DNA from: Phyto melanocephala
Lineage: Eukaryota; Arthropoda; Insecta; Diptera; Rhinophoridae
Direction: 5' to 3'
NCBI GenBank assembly: GCA_941918925.1
Contig: OW799233.1
Location: forward strand, 138,014,223-138,078,222
DNA length: 64,000 bases
Shown here one piece after another: positions 47,618 through 58,710 of the stretch. A program made the position numbers and the translations under genes. Numbering within the stretch: the stretch's first letter is position 1; each line of letters starts with the position of its first letter. The notes under the pieces are model-generated. The model was not told where the DNA came from. It was given only the letters and a program-made list of their open reading frames with translations, and did not search any database.

Positions 47618-47967
47618 CACGTAAAGAAAAAACTTGGTTCTGGTAATCATAATCTTTGATTTGTAATCATACTGTTGTCTTACCTATTATTTAATGATTA
47701 TTTGTAATTTTTAATGCTTTTGAATATAATGTAATTTTTGTCAAATTAATTTTTTTAAATCATACTATTTTTAAATGGTAACCAAGTTTTTACGAAAAGT
47801 AAACATTAAATGTTACAATTCAAACAAAAGCTTGATTATTATGAGAAAATATATGATGAAATAAAATAAAAAAAAAACTATTTCTCGATTTCGACAACCA
47901 AATATTGTTGTAGAGAATATAATATGATCATTGTGATCATGTCGTAACCATAGTTTTTCTTTGCGTG
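47618..47967. mobile_element. TIR-J element, short copy (350 bp)
   Basis: TA-flanked with ends CACGTAAAGAAAAAACTTGG and ATAGTTTTTCTTTGCGTG. About 300 bp of interior matches the right part of 11556-12261, for example AATATGATCATTGTGATCAT and ACATTAAATGTTACAATTCA. An internally deleted derivative. Confidence 0.8.
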
Positions 47968-48925
47968 TAGACGATACTTTTAAATATAACATCTATTATA
48001 CTTCTTTCACTTTTAACCCTAACGAAAGATTCGTTTAAATTTGTTGTTTTTTTTTATTTTATTTTTTGGTCAGACTTCTTTGAACAATGACATATTTGTT
48101 TGTCATTTAAATGAATGATGCAGACATGTATTCACAGAAAATATTTATGATTTGACCTATATTTTCTTGCTTCTATAAATGAATTTGTTTGTATTTGATT
48201 CGCCTTTTTTTTTATTCATCGAATTTTAAAACGAATTCTTATCTTGTCAAGGAAATATGAGTTCAGCATTGAGACTAATGCAGACTCTGATTGTTGTAAA
48301 ATATTTAAATTTTTTACGCTTTTTTATCACTTAATGAGCAATTTTTTTTATAATAAACAGACGAATCTTGTTTTTATTCACTGCCATTATAATCATCTTC
48401 AACGCCGACTTCTTAATGATCATTAGAAAAAAACTACTTAAAAATCTGACACAAATGCAAAAAGAAGTGCAAAAAATTTATGTTTAATAACAAAAAAAGA
48501 AGATTAATATTACGAATCCATTCATATTGAATATATATATTATATATATGTAAATAAAAAGGACTTATCTCGTTTGTTTACGAAATCGCGATTAAAACGT
48601 TTTCTGGTAATACAAATACATCACCCCCCCTAGAATATCTAGTGAACTAAGGTTGAAAATAACGGATTTATAGCAACATAAAAAATCTTTAACTCATTTC
48701 ATTTTTGTAAATTTAATCCAGTTTCTTGCCTTTCCTGTAAAGTAATAAAAAATCGAGATAACCCATTTCTATATTAAGCCATCATCGATATGTTCATATA
48801 ATACTATTATATGACGATTCTTAACAGAACATAAAATAATAAATACTCAAACATATGATTTAGATCTCATAGAATTTATATATTTATTACACGAATCATT
48901 TCCTATAATTCTAGAGCTTAACCCG
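47968..48925. other. Non-coding interval
   Basis: TA dinucleotide run near 48527-48550 and a C8 tract near 48624. No gene recognised. Confidence 0.35.
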
Positions 48926-49779
48926 GGGTCTCCACGTAGCAATATTTATTACCGCAATTATCAAATTTGATTGCGCCAACTACTATATGTAGCAATTTAT
49001 TGCGCAATCATTGTTCAGCTGATTGCTTGAGCAATTATTACCGCAAGAAGCTGTCAAAATCGTTTAATTTTTGGGGATTTTTTTGTTTCTTTGTTCTTTG
49101 CAGAAACAAAGAAAAATTAAATAGTTTTGCCTGATAATAATTTAGAGTGAGGTATTCCAAAAAAAACCCATAAAATTTTAAACAAAAATATTATTTTTTA
49201 TAAATAAATTACTTGTGTCGTGTTTTCCACCCAATGAAAATAAACATACTTTAGCAATAAAGTGCCGCTTTACTGCCGACGTTTTTGCTTATACTTAGCA
49301 ATTAAAATTGCTACGTGAAGACCAAGGCGAATTCAATAAGGTGAACTTATTAGATCTGATGATCATCAGCTGTTGACTACATCTAGGGACCACTTGTCAA
49401 ATTTTTGTGTTCGTGTGTTTTTTTTTTTTTTTTTTTTGTTGTTGACATTTGTGAGCGGTGTTTTATTTAAAATTACAAAATTTTAAAAAATTGTGAAAAA
49501 CTGTAAAAAATCGTAAAGAATTTGCAAGCAAATAGTGAAAAAAGTGAAAAGTTGTAAAAAAGATTAAAAAAATTGTGAGCAAATTGTGTTGTTAACTTTT
49601 TAATTGTAAAAAATTTGTAAGCAAACGTTTTTTTTTTCTTTATAAGTATTTGTAAATTTGTCAACAACTATTTGACATATCGTTTTGTTTTACACTAACA
49701 AAATACACGTTGTATTTTTTCACTTTGTAGTTGTTTTAGCGACGAGTTCACCTTATTGAATTCGCCTTGGTGAAGACCC
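48926..49779. mobile_element. TIR element (GGGTCTNCACGTAGCAAT) split by a hAT
   Basis: Left end GGGTCTCCACGTAGCAAT; right end, inverted, GGGTCTTCACGTAGCAAT. Flanks AGCTTAAC and AGCGTAAA agree at 6 of 8 positions, a possible aged 8-bp duplication. The element contains AGCAATTTATTGCGCAATCA-type repeats near its left end. The hAT element at 49323-49769 sits inside its right TIR. Confidence 0.7.
49323..49769. mobile_element. hAT-like MITE (447 bp) with GTGAAGAC duplication
   Basis: Ends are perfect inverted repeats of about 25 bp starting CAAGGCGAATTCAATAAGGT. The perfect 8-bp direct repeat GTGAAGAC occupies 49315-49322 and 49770-49777. The interior has a T-run and purine-rich GTGAAAA/GTAAAAA simple repeats with no coding frame. 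Confidence 0.92.
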
Positions 49780-50144
49780 AGCGTAAAAAAACTACAAATA
49801 TTGTATATGCATATATCAGAGCTCTAAATTATTATTTTTTTAATTCATTTATTTTGTCCAAAATATGAATTGAATCAAAATATCATGGAATTAATCATAA
49901 TTTAGAAATTCTTTAATGCATTCAGCTGTTCAGAGGTTCATCACAAAAAATATGCTACTGGTGTCAATACATGCTTTTAAATAGTAAAATACTAGAAATA
50001 TTTCTGCAGTTTTTACTGATTATTCAGTAATTAAATTCCTTTTTTTAATTACTACATAATTTTTCATTAAATTTATGAAAACTTTTCTCTTTAGGAAACA
50101 TTAAAGTAATTGTAAAGACATAGCGGCGAACTAAATATATACTA
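49780..50144. other. Spacer
   Basis: Nothing recognised. Confidence 0.3.
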
Positions 50145-51190
50145 GGGTGATCGATTATTCGAATTTTTTAAGAAACCGGCTTTCAAATAGATTGAAATTA
50201 AGAATATAAAAAAAAACCGGTTGCTATTTTGAAAATTGAGAAAAAATCGGTTAACCGGTTCGAATATATAAAATATAATATTTAAAGAAAATATTAAAAA
50301 ATATTGTAAAAAAAGATTATAATTATAATAATAACTAAATATGAAATTTTTACAGTTTATATACGTTTGGCTGAGCAATTACGCAATAACTGACATGAAT
50401 GCAGTTGAACCATTTGGTTTTAATTAGTTGAATTTAAGGACAAAAGGTACTCTTTACAAGTAAAATACACAAATAAATAAATAAATAAGACTTTTTGTAA
50501 GGCTGTTATAAATATTTTGTATCTCCTTCTGTACATTTTTTAAATGTTAAATAGATTTTTTAAACTAATATGCACTAACGTATTTTGCTTGAAATGATTT
50601 CTGTAATTTGAAACACATTTTAAAGGCTAGGGAGAAAAAATATTTCATTTTAAAAATTCTTTATTATACCCCTGATTGATATACAAATATAGACATAAAC
50701 TAGTTTGTCCGATAGTTTAATTGAAATTTAAGTTGACAGACACTCAATGCCATTAATTAAAATTAGGATCTGGAAGGAGAGATTATTGGTTTTTCTTTAT
50801 TGTAACTACACTTTTCACCTAAAAGTGATCGATCAGCTAAGTTTATTCTTCAATTAAATTTAGCTTTTAACGTTAGGTTTATATCTTATAAAAAAATAAT
50901 ATTTAAGCTCAATTATTTTTCTTATTTTACTTTTGTTTTTTAAACAACAAATAAATTTCTTACAATATTATGGAAGAATATTTAATAGTTTTTATGTTCT
51001 GATTTTTTGAAACTGTTCGCGTATTAAATATACTATGGTACGATTGGTTACAAAGATGTATGAAAATAAACTTAAAAAAATAAAAAGCCGGTGTATTCGA
51101 TATTTTAAAAATCAACATTTAGAAAAAACCGCCAGCTGAAAGAGGAAAAAACCGAGTTTTCCACCGGTTGTAAAACCGATTCGATCACCC
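50145..51190. mobile_element. TIR-H element, copy 3 (1046 bp)
   Basis: TA flanks; left end GGGTGATCGATTATTCGAAT, right end complementary to GGGTGATCGAATCGGTTTTA. Subterminal AACCGGTTAACC-like palindromic pieces occur as in 21215-22013. No transposase text found. Confidence 0.8.
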
Positions 51191-51557
51191 TACTATATAC
51201 CTTATTTTTATGAATTTATTTATTCCCCCGACCATCTTCCATCTAAACCAAAATCAGTGAGTCATAGGTAGCAAATTTTTTAAAAATAAAAAAAGGAACT
51301 TTTTGTTTTTCTCTGTAATTTTTAGACTCAACTTGCATTAATAGAACCTTATTTCAGAATTATATGTATAATTAAAAACATCATATATACAAAAAAATAA
51401 AAAATAATTTTTGTGTCGCCCATAACATTTCCATTCTCAACTTCAATCAAGAGTTCTTAGTTTCCAAATTCTAGCTTCACAAACATAGAAAGTACAAAAC
51501 TAACATTAAAATGGGAAAAGGTGCCTTTTTGATAGCCCATAACATTTTCACCTTAGT

Positions 51558-52874
51558 ACTTTTTTTTTTTTTTTTTTTTTTTTTTGCAACTACATATATA
51601 GCTGCATATTTTATTTGGACAAAATTCATTATTACAAATTTCAATTTGGCCTCAGCGCCATAAAGGCATTATTGAGACAAGTTGGCAAATTAATTTAAAA
51701 GATCACTGTACAAATCAAATATATGTTAAATAAAAAAAAACTTATCATATATATTACAAATTGTATAAAAGTTTAATAAAAATTACATTAAAAGCGTTTC
51801 AATTTTATTAAGTAAGTATTCTTTACAAGAGGACTTAAAAATGGAAATTCGATCTAAATACTTGTTTTAAAGCTGGCGGCAAGTTATTAAATTTAATTTC
51901 ACCAATATAATCGATTCGCTGCTTGGTTGTTTCTAACCTGCATCTAGGAATTCTAAAATTTGTTCTGTTTCGGGTATTAAAAGTTATTTGATGCTGCGTA
52001 AAGGGTATAGTGTGGTAACCAATATTATTTATACATTTAAAGACAAACATTAAAACTTGGTAGTCATGCAACCCATAAATTGGTAATACTGTTTTTCCTA
52101 CTTTCTTATATAAAGGAATAGTTGAATACAACAGCGGTAAATTATATATAATTTTTAACGCTTTGTTTTGCATACATTGAAGAGATTTAAGTAGTGTATT
52201 ATTTTGATTGTGAGTATATATAATGGCCAAATAATTTAAGTGAGATTCAATCAAGGATTGATATATCATCAGTTTTGATCTTTTTTCCAGTTTGTTTTTC
52301 ATTTTGTATAAAATTCCAATTGCTGGAGCTATCTTCCTTTTTACATCATTTATATGCAGATCCCACGATAAGTTACTTAGAAGAGTAATTCCTAAATACT
52401 TAACCGAATGGGTTTCATGCACGATTTTCCCGTCTACATATACATTAAAATTATTGTTAATACTTAAAGAATGTGGTCTAAAGCGAATTAGATTGGTCTT
52501 ATTAGGATTGAGCAATAATCGATTCAACCTCGCAAATTCAAAAATTATTGAAGCATCTCTTTCAATTTGTGTTTTGAGTACCAAATCATACTTATATGGA
52601 TATAACACACACACATCATCAGCAAACATACACAGCTGACCACTTAAGTTAAGATTTTTTATATCATTTAAATATATTGAGAATAATAGCGGCCCTAGTC
52701 CACTTCCCTGCGGCACACCATATTCAACCGAACCAACAAAACTCTTTGAATTGTTTATATTTACATATTGCTTTCTGTTTGTAAAATAACTTTCAAACAA
52801 CAAAATTTCACGATCCTCAACACCATAACACTTTAACTTATGTAGCATTATCTGATGATCTACCAGGTCAAAAG
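51558..52874 (-). mobile_element. 5'-truncated jockey-like LINE with poly(A) tail
   Basis: On the minus strand it runs from a 5' truncation at 52874 (within the RT sequence AFDLVDH) through ORF2 and a 3' UTR of about 250 bp to a 26-base poly(A) (T tract 51560-51585). A CCTTAGT direct repeat flanks both ends (51551-51557, 52875-52881), the target duplication of target-primed reverse transcription. The flanking repeat unit is continuous across the insertion, which confirms the boundary. Confidence 0.9.
51835..52874 (-). pseudogene. Jockey-like LINE reverse transcriptase (5' truncated ORF2)
   Basis: Continuous open frame of about 346 codons with RT landmarks in order: AFDLVDHQIMLHKL (motif 2a region), YGVPQGSGLGPLLFSIYLND (PQG motif), LCMFADDVCVLY (catalytic FADD), LNRLLLNPNKTNLIRF, and VKYLGITLLSNLSWDLHIND (thumb). 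The remaining C-terminal region ends at a stop at 51835. The endonuclease and first RT motifs are absent because reverse transcription stopped early. No internal stop, so the insertion is relatively young. The upstream part of the open frame (to 52974) is host flank, not protein. A full element would nick DNA and copy its RNA at the target. Confidence 0.92.
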
Positions 52875-53077
52875 CCTTAGTCCCTAATATTAAAAATCTA
52901 TGTCTACAAACGTAGAAAATACAAAAAGTACAATGAAAATGTAAAAAAAAGTACCTTAATATTTTCAGTCTCACCTAGATTCAGTTGTCGCTAATTTAAA
53001 GAATATTTGTTTACAAACGTAAAAAAAGGTGCAATGAAAATATAAAAATGTACCTTCTTAGTTCCCAGTAGTTATTA

Positions 53078-53140
53078 TGTGCTGTTTTTAGAATGCGAAC
53101 GTCCACTCAAAGGAATCGTTCGCATTCGAAAAACAGCACA
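53078..53140. mobile_element. 63-bp micro-MITE hairpin with TTA duplication
   Basis: Two 24-base arms (TGTGCTGTTTTTAGAATGCG plus AACG, and its complement) pair with one mismatch around a 15-base loop. TTA abuts both ends (53075-53077 and 53141-53143), the 3-bp duplication expected for PIF/Harbinger. It sits inside the GTACC repeat region and interrupts a unit. Confidence 0.8.
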
Positions 53141-53520
53141 TTAATTTTAAAATTCCAGATTCAAAAACGTAGACAATAAAAAAGTACCATAAAATAGAAA
53201 GAAAAAACTTTTTGGACTAACCATATCATTTTCAATCTCAACTTCGATCAATGGTTCCTAATTTTAAACTTAGAAAGTACCATAAAAATAGAAAAAGTGA
53301 ATGTTTGCATTTGCCATATCAATGTACAAATTCCAAGTTTAAAAGGTTTTGTAATAAATAACCAATATATTTTTATAGGCTTAATTTTGCATAAAAACAG
53401 ATATGTTGTAAAAAGTACCAAAGCGTTTTGCCGAATTTTCCCCCCTTTCTATCCCGCTATGAATGTGTTTCAAGATTCACTAAATTATATAATTTTGTAT
53501 TTCTGGTGAAACCACTATCT

Positions 53521-53888
53521 GAATTGACCCAACAATCAGGAATTATACCTTTATCCTGTAATTTTCCCCTTTGGGTACCTATTTTTCCTCTCTAAAAGTT
53601 TCTAAAAATTTCACCAAATAATTGTCCATATTCTATTAGTCAGTTTATAGACGAGCGAACGTTTGGAAGTAAAACCTTTGGAATTGTTTTCTTTTGCGTT
53701 CACACGGGCAAATTTCTATTATTATTGTTATTATTTGCTCTTGTGCAGAGTGTTAATATATGTGTTAGTTTTTCAGCGAAGTTTATCGCCGAGTACCAAA
53801 TACAAAAACGAAGCTATCTTTCCCCCTCGTAATATGCTACTATTCTAAATGTTTCTCTTCCAAATGTTCGCCTGTCGAATCTAATGCT
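53521..53888. other. Spacer
   Basis: A 61-codon frame (53663-53848) has no domain. No other signal. Confidence 0.3.
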
Positions 53889-54748
53889 ATAAACACATAG
53901 ACGACAGCGTGCTGCCGACTATAATATGTCAAAAATAAAATACACGGTTTTATATAGAGACTATTATTTTGAAGCCATCACAGCAGCAAGACTGCACGGC
54001 TACATTTTTGCGGTGGCGCCCACTTAGGCTAATTTTTGTAAGCGGCAATAAGCAGATTCAGTGATGTCAATATAACAAAAAAATTTAAATTTATATGAGA
54101 TTAAAAATACCTAACTTAATTTACAAGAAAATGTAAAAAAAAAAATTATATATCGATTAAACTAATATTTATATCAAAAATAACAAGGATTTAAAACATA
54201 AATTTATTTGTTTTTAAATTTGTAATTGGTATACGTACTCTTACAACAAGCGATTTTATTTTTAAGAAAGTGAAATACTTTAAGTGGCACCACTGAAATG
54301 TAAATTTATTAAATAAACAGCTGTTCGTCAATTTCAATTGTTCATTAATTTTTTGGTTTGTGTTGATTATAGTTGGTAAGAATTTATTATTCATGTTATT
54401 ATATTTTTTGATGAAATTCATATATTTCAGGTTAAAATATGGACATGGATAAAGTTCTTATTAAAGAAATACGGAGACGCGAATGTTTGTATGACCTAGG
54501 GCACAGTGATTACAAAAATTTTAAGAAAAAGGAAAACGAATGGAGGGAAGTTGCAGCAGTTGTACAGTCAAATGGTGAGATAAACATTATTTTATTTATT
54601 TATGATTTTTCGACTATATGTAAGTACCAGCTGTTTACAATGTTGCTGTCGTCTTCAATATAAATAAGTAGCTGACTACACGGCAACGATTGCAGCCAAC
54701 TACCGTTGTAGTCGTGTAGCTGTGTAGCCTGCTGTCGTCTATGTGTTT
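53889..54748. mobile_element. 860-bp TIR element carrying a MADF exon
   Basis: Termini AAACACATAGACGACAGC and, inverted, AAACACATAGACGACAGC at the right. AATGCT directly flanks both ends (53883-53888, 54749-54754), extendable imperfectly to 8 bp (AATGCTAT/AATGCTTA). Subterminal TGCTGCCGACTA and TAGCTGACTACACGGCAACG pieces are further palindromic. It contains a splice-bounded MADF coding exon at 54431-54574. Confidence 0.8.
54431..54574 (+). CDS. MADF-domain exon (N-terminal part), transposon-borne
   Basis: TATATTTCAG immediately precedes the exon (acceptor) and AATG|GTGAGA ends it (donor), with the ATG at 54439. It encodes MDMDKVLIKEIRRRECLYDL and then HSDYKNFKKKENEWREVAAV. This matches the first half of the MADF fold: the LI..V...P.LYD..H..Y....... 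W..IA pattern found in Adf-1 and other Myb/SANT-like DNA-binding proteins of insects. The second half of the domain (helix 3 with RW..LR) must lie in another exon that is absent from this 860-bp element. MADF/Myb-like accessory proteins are encoded by PIF/Harbinger transposons, and MADF genes are also abundant in fly genomes. It is either the remnant accessory gene of the parent transposon or a captured host exon. The frame is intact. Confidence 0.7.
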
Positions 54749-54754
54749 AATGCT

Positions 54755-57077
54755 TAAGGCTTAGGCGATAATAATAAACTCTTATCCTTTACCCCTTATA
54801 CATGAGATTTAGAAAAATAAGAAAAAGTAATATTTATTATTTCTCGATGTAACTAATGCAATAATACGAGTAAGGGTCTGTGACTATCGATATAAAGTTT
54901 TTTAAGTTACTGTAGCCAGTAGGTCAGAATCTATGACGCTTATTATCCTAACCAGAAAATTAAATAAAAAATATAATAATTATAATTCCTTACTGTCACA
55001 TACGCAATGAATTATTTAAAAATTTAGTTTAACTATTTTTGTTTAAATGGTTGTATATACAAATATTTATATAGAATTTTTTTTTACAATTTTATCATAT
55101 TTGATGGATTCACAAGGAATGTGATATTGTAAATTTATTTTACTTAAACAATGTCATAAATTAAAAAAACCATAGTTTAGAGTAAAAAAGGGGACATTCC
55201 ACATTTTTCAAAATAACTTTAATCACAAAATAAACATTTTAGATGTTAAGAAAAGTTATGTATATTTTGTAAATAGCTTTTAGCAAGATATTTTTATAAA
55301 TTAGAAAGTAAGAATTTAAAAAAAATGTTCAAATTTGCCGTTTATATTCCCGCTGACTTAAATAATCTTAAAAGTTGGTGGTCGTAAAATGAAATTGCAC
55401 AGCGAAAGTAAATACAATGAGAAATTAAAAAAAAATATTCTATTAAAAGATTGTTCACGTTAAATCCGGCAGCATATAAGTTAAAATAATTATAAAAAGA
55501 AATAAAATTATTTCTCCTTGTCCCGCTGTTTGAGATCCATTTCACTATAATGAATGTTTACTGATTATCCATAATGAAGCTTTTTCAAAATTTGGTAACC
55601 AGTACCCTGGGAATTCTTTTTTTTTTATTAACATTTTTGATCATTGACGATAAGTCTGAATTTTTTATAAAACGTAGTGCCGTGGGCATATTGTTAGGCC
55701 TATTCATAATGATGGAAAATTCACAATCTTGAACAAAATTTTCTTTGTCACTGACAAATAAAATTTGTATTTGCACTTGTAGGGTGGATCTTCCATTGTT
55801 TAAGATTCGCCAGTTGCTCTTCTAAATTTAACGTAATTTAAACGTAATTTCTATTACTACTTTCGTACTTGGCTATAACTTGAGCCTTCGGTTTTAATAG
55901 GCCAAATCGTTGATTGGAAAAGCTACTATGTATTTGTTATTAAGATTTTTCTATTTTCCTATTCTATAATTTTTAGTTTTTCTTATTGTACAATAAAATA
56001 TTTTCTCTATTTTTGTTTTATAAAACAAAAACAAACAAAAACAAAAACAAAAGAAAAAAATAATTTAAAAAATTTTACATAAAACCAAAACTTTATTCTT
56101 ACGTAGAGAAAGCAGCAAGTTTGTGCATAGCAAAAATTTCCATCCATTCTTAGCATAAAAAAGTAAAAAATAAATTTCCTTCTATACTGTAGAAAAATAA
56201 AAAAAGGAGGTTATTGGTTATACAAGGACTTTTTCGTTAGCACTTGGCCTATGTTACTAAATAGAATTTTCCTTTTACACACATATAAACGATTACATTA
56301 TTTTATAACATATTTTTTCACACTTTTTAAAAGTTTTAAGTTGTTAAAATTTATAAATCAAAGATCATGACATAATAACGGTTAATTTATATAAACTTTA
56401 TTAGAGAAACAATATTTTTAACTATTAAATAAAAAATAAAATAGTTAACATTACCGTGTTCAAAATAAATTTATTTTTTAATATCTTTAAATATGGCCGA
56501 ATCTTAGGTGAACAGTGATTAAACTTAAAAAGTAAACACATTAACTTAGCTCCTAAACAACTGAGCCTTAGAAAGAGCAAAAGCTTTTAAACTAAATTAA
56601 ATTTAATGGTAATTTGAAATGGGAACATGTGAGTAAATATGCAAAATTTTTGGTAAAAGGTATAATTTTCTATATTAAAAATTACCATTTTACAAGCCAA
56701 CAATATATGTAACATACATACATACATGTGTACCACAAGGATGACTCACTGACATTTTTGGCCACATGTGTAACACTTTAGTACACGCAAGATTTCTTCT
56801 GTAAATATTTCCCTAAACATGGTTTCTTTTATGTTTTAAATGTCTAAAAACAAATATTTTCCATACAAACTAATACATACATAAATATATATTTTTGATA
56901 ATTAGGCAAATTATTTCTTAATAATTAGCGCATAATATTTCGAAAAGTAATAAAGCCATTTTCAATGATAAATATTTATTTGCGTAAGGCGCAATTCTAC
57001 TAACGTAAAAGTGAGAAACACAATATGGGAAAATCCTGAGAGCACAAAGAGAGGTCTTTAGATTAAAAATCCCCTAG
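54755..57077. other. Long non-coding interval
   Basis: No TE termini or coding signal recognised. Simple AAACAAAAAC repeats near 56020-56060. The sequence TGTGACTATCGATA near 54881 recurs beside 26755. Confidence 0.4.
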
Positions 57078-57137
57078 TCTATGTACAGTCGAACTTCCTT
57101 ATAGTGAACTTCTATACAATGAAGTTCTCCTTATTAT

Positions 57138-58072
57138 GTGTGTGTGTGTGTTAGCTATAGACTCCGAAACTGTAAAATCGATCGGACTCAAACTTTGGCA
57201 AGTTGTTGTACACATACTTGGGTGGAAAAAAGTGGGCGGTGCCACGCCTATAAAAATTAGTTATCAGTTTTAGCTACTTGCACTTGACCGATTTTTCTGA
57301 AACATTGCACACATATCGAGCTATCATAACAAAATAATTTCGTGATAAGAAAAGTGGGCGGGGCCACGCTCCTAAAAAAGTTTTAATTTTTAGGTACTTG
57401 CACTGGACCGATTTTTCTGAAACTTTGCACACATACTAAGCTGTTATAAGCATATAATTTCGTGATTAGAAAAGTGGGCATAAAAAAAAGTTATAATATT
57501 GAGGTACTTGCACTGGACTGATTTTTCTGAAACTTTGCACACATACTGAGCTGTCATGACTTTATAATTTCGTGATTAGAAGAGTGGGCAGTGCCACGCC
57601 CATAAAAAAAAAGTATAATTTTGAGGTACTGTCACGACTTTATAATTTCGCGATTAGAAAAGTGGGCAGGGCCACGCCCATAAAAAAAAATTTATAATTT
57701 TGAGGTACTTGCACTGGACCGATTTTTCTAAAACTTTGCACACATATTGAGCTATCATGACTTTAAAATTTCGCGATTGGAAAAGTGGGCAGTGCCACGC
57801 CCATAAAAAAAGTTACCATTTTCAACTACTTCAACTTCACCGATTTTTCTGAAACTTTGCACACAAATATTGAGCTCTCATGATTATACAATTTCGTGAT
57901 TAGAAAAGTGGGCAGCGCCACGCTCATAAGAAATAAGTTATCATTTTTCGCTACTTGCACTAGATCGATGTTTCTGAAACTTTGCGTGGGCAGGGCACTT
58001 GATATTTAATTTAAATTCAGAATGCATTTTTATTCATTAAGGGGCGTACCAACGCGCGCCGGGCTTTTCTAG
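57138..58072 (+). mobile_element. Hel-A Helitron nested in the pogo-like element
   Basis: Ends GGGGCGTACCAACGCGCGCC then GGGCTTTTCTAG and T, a typical Hel-A 3' terminus. The 5' end (GTGTGTGTGTTAGCTATAGA) lacks the initial TC segment. The body is mostly a tandem array; no coding frame. About 935 bp. Confidence 0.8.
57225..57995. repeat. About 120-bp tandem array of Hel-A
   Basis: Seven or eight units each with AAAAGTGGGCAGNGCCACGCCCAT and GGTACTTGCACTGGACCGAT then TTTTCTGAAACTTTGCACAC. Unit starts are near 57229, 57349, 57469, 57580, 57659, 57780 and 57903. One unit (57580-57659) is shortened to about 79 bp and one has lost the GCCACGCC core. Confidence 0.9.
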
Positions 58073-58309
58073 TATGAAAAAAAAACAAAAAAATGATTGC
58101 CTTTTAACATCAGTTGACCGAGTTCAGTGAACGAAAGTTACGCAAAGGAGTAGTATTTTTCTTTTAAAAAAAGGTATTAGTAATTAATAAAGTTGAAGAA
58201 AGGACAGCAAAGAAAAAATATACATATATTCCGTCCGATGAAGATATTCTAAGCAGTGTTTTAGAAAGTCGTGGATTACAGCAGATTATATCAGATGACG
58301 ATGGGTGGT

Positions 58310-58426
58310 GAAGTAATTGCAAATATTAATAAAACGTCACCTACATTAGAACACGTTTCCTCTTCACTTAATGTACTACGAACTTTTTTTGGAGATGGAG
58401 AGCAACGTTTCGACAAATGTATTTAA
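58310..58426 (+). pseudogene. Pogo/Tigger-like transposase C-terminus remnant
   Basis: A 38-codon frame EVIANINKTSPTLEHVSSSL NVLRTFFGDGEQRFDKCI, ending in TAA, resembles the tail of Tigger/jerky-like DDE proteins, in which a conserved LxxLRxFF helix precedes the C-terminus. Its position just upstream of the 3' TIR fits. The DDE core and CENP-B-like DNA-binding domain are deleted. Confidence 0.55.
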
Positions 58427-58710
58427 ATGTCTTAATGTAATTAAAGCTTTTTTTGAGAAAGAAAAATGGTAAAATGTAGTTCAAACAAATTATTATTTTA
58501 AATAAAAAAGAAAACAAAAAAATATTTCTGTATAATGAAGTTTCTATATACATAGTAAAATGATTGGCTGTCTCCGTGATGATTCACTATAGGGAAGTTC
58601 GACTGTATATAAAAGTGAAACTCTGTGTGTGTTAGCTGTAGACTCAAACTTTGGCAGTTTTTTTACAAATTCCAGGGAGTGTTTATGGGTGGTAAAAAGT
58701 GGGCGGCGTT

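Larger units (their letters stand above)
51400..53520. repeat. Degenerate short-unit repeat region with GTACC motif
   Basis: Loosely repeated units contain CATAACATTTTCANTCTCAAC, GGTTCCTAATTTTAAA and CAAACGTAGAAAGTACCA on both sides of the LINE. GTACC elements recur near 52951, 53050, 53184, 53276 and 53418. Similar AAAGTACCAAAATTC text occurs in Hel-C, so this may be a degraded Helitron interior. No ends identified. Confidence 0.5.
57086..58605 (+). mobile_element. Pogo/Tigger-like element carrying a Helitron
   Basis: Termini CAGTCGAACTTCCTTATAGT and, inverted, CAGTCGAACTTCCCTATAGT, flanked by TA (57084-57085, 58606-58607). The CAGTCGAAC start and TA duplication are characteristic of the pogo/Tigger group. 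A Hel-A Helitron occupies 57138-58072. The rest has a short remnant of the transposase C-terminus. Confidence 0.8.

Noticed and set aside
52292..52639. 115-codon plus-strand frame
   Set aside because: Shadow of the LINE reverse transcriptase on the opposite strand.
54881..54894. TGTGACTATCGATA shared with 26749-26762 as an element end
   Set aside because: A 14-base match alone, without a partner inverted repeat near 54.9 kb, is too weak to call an element.
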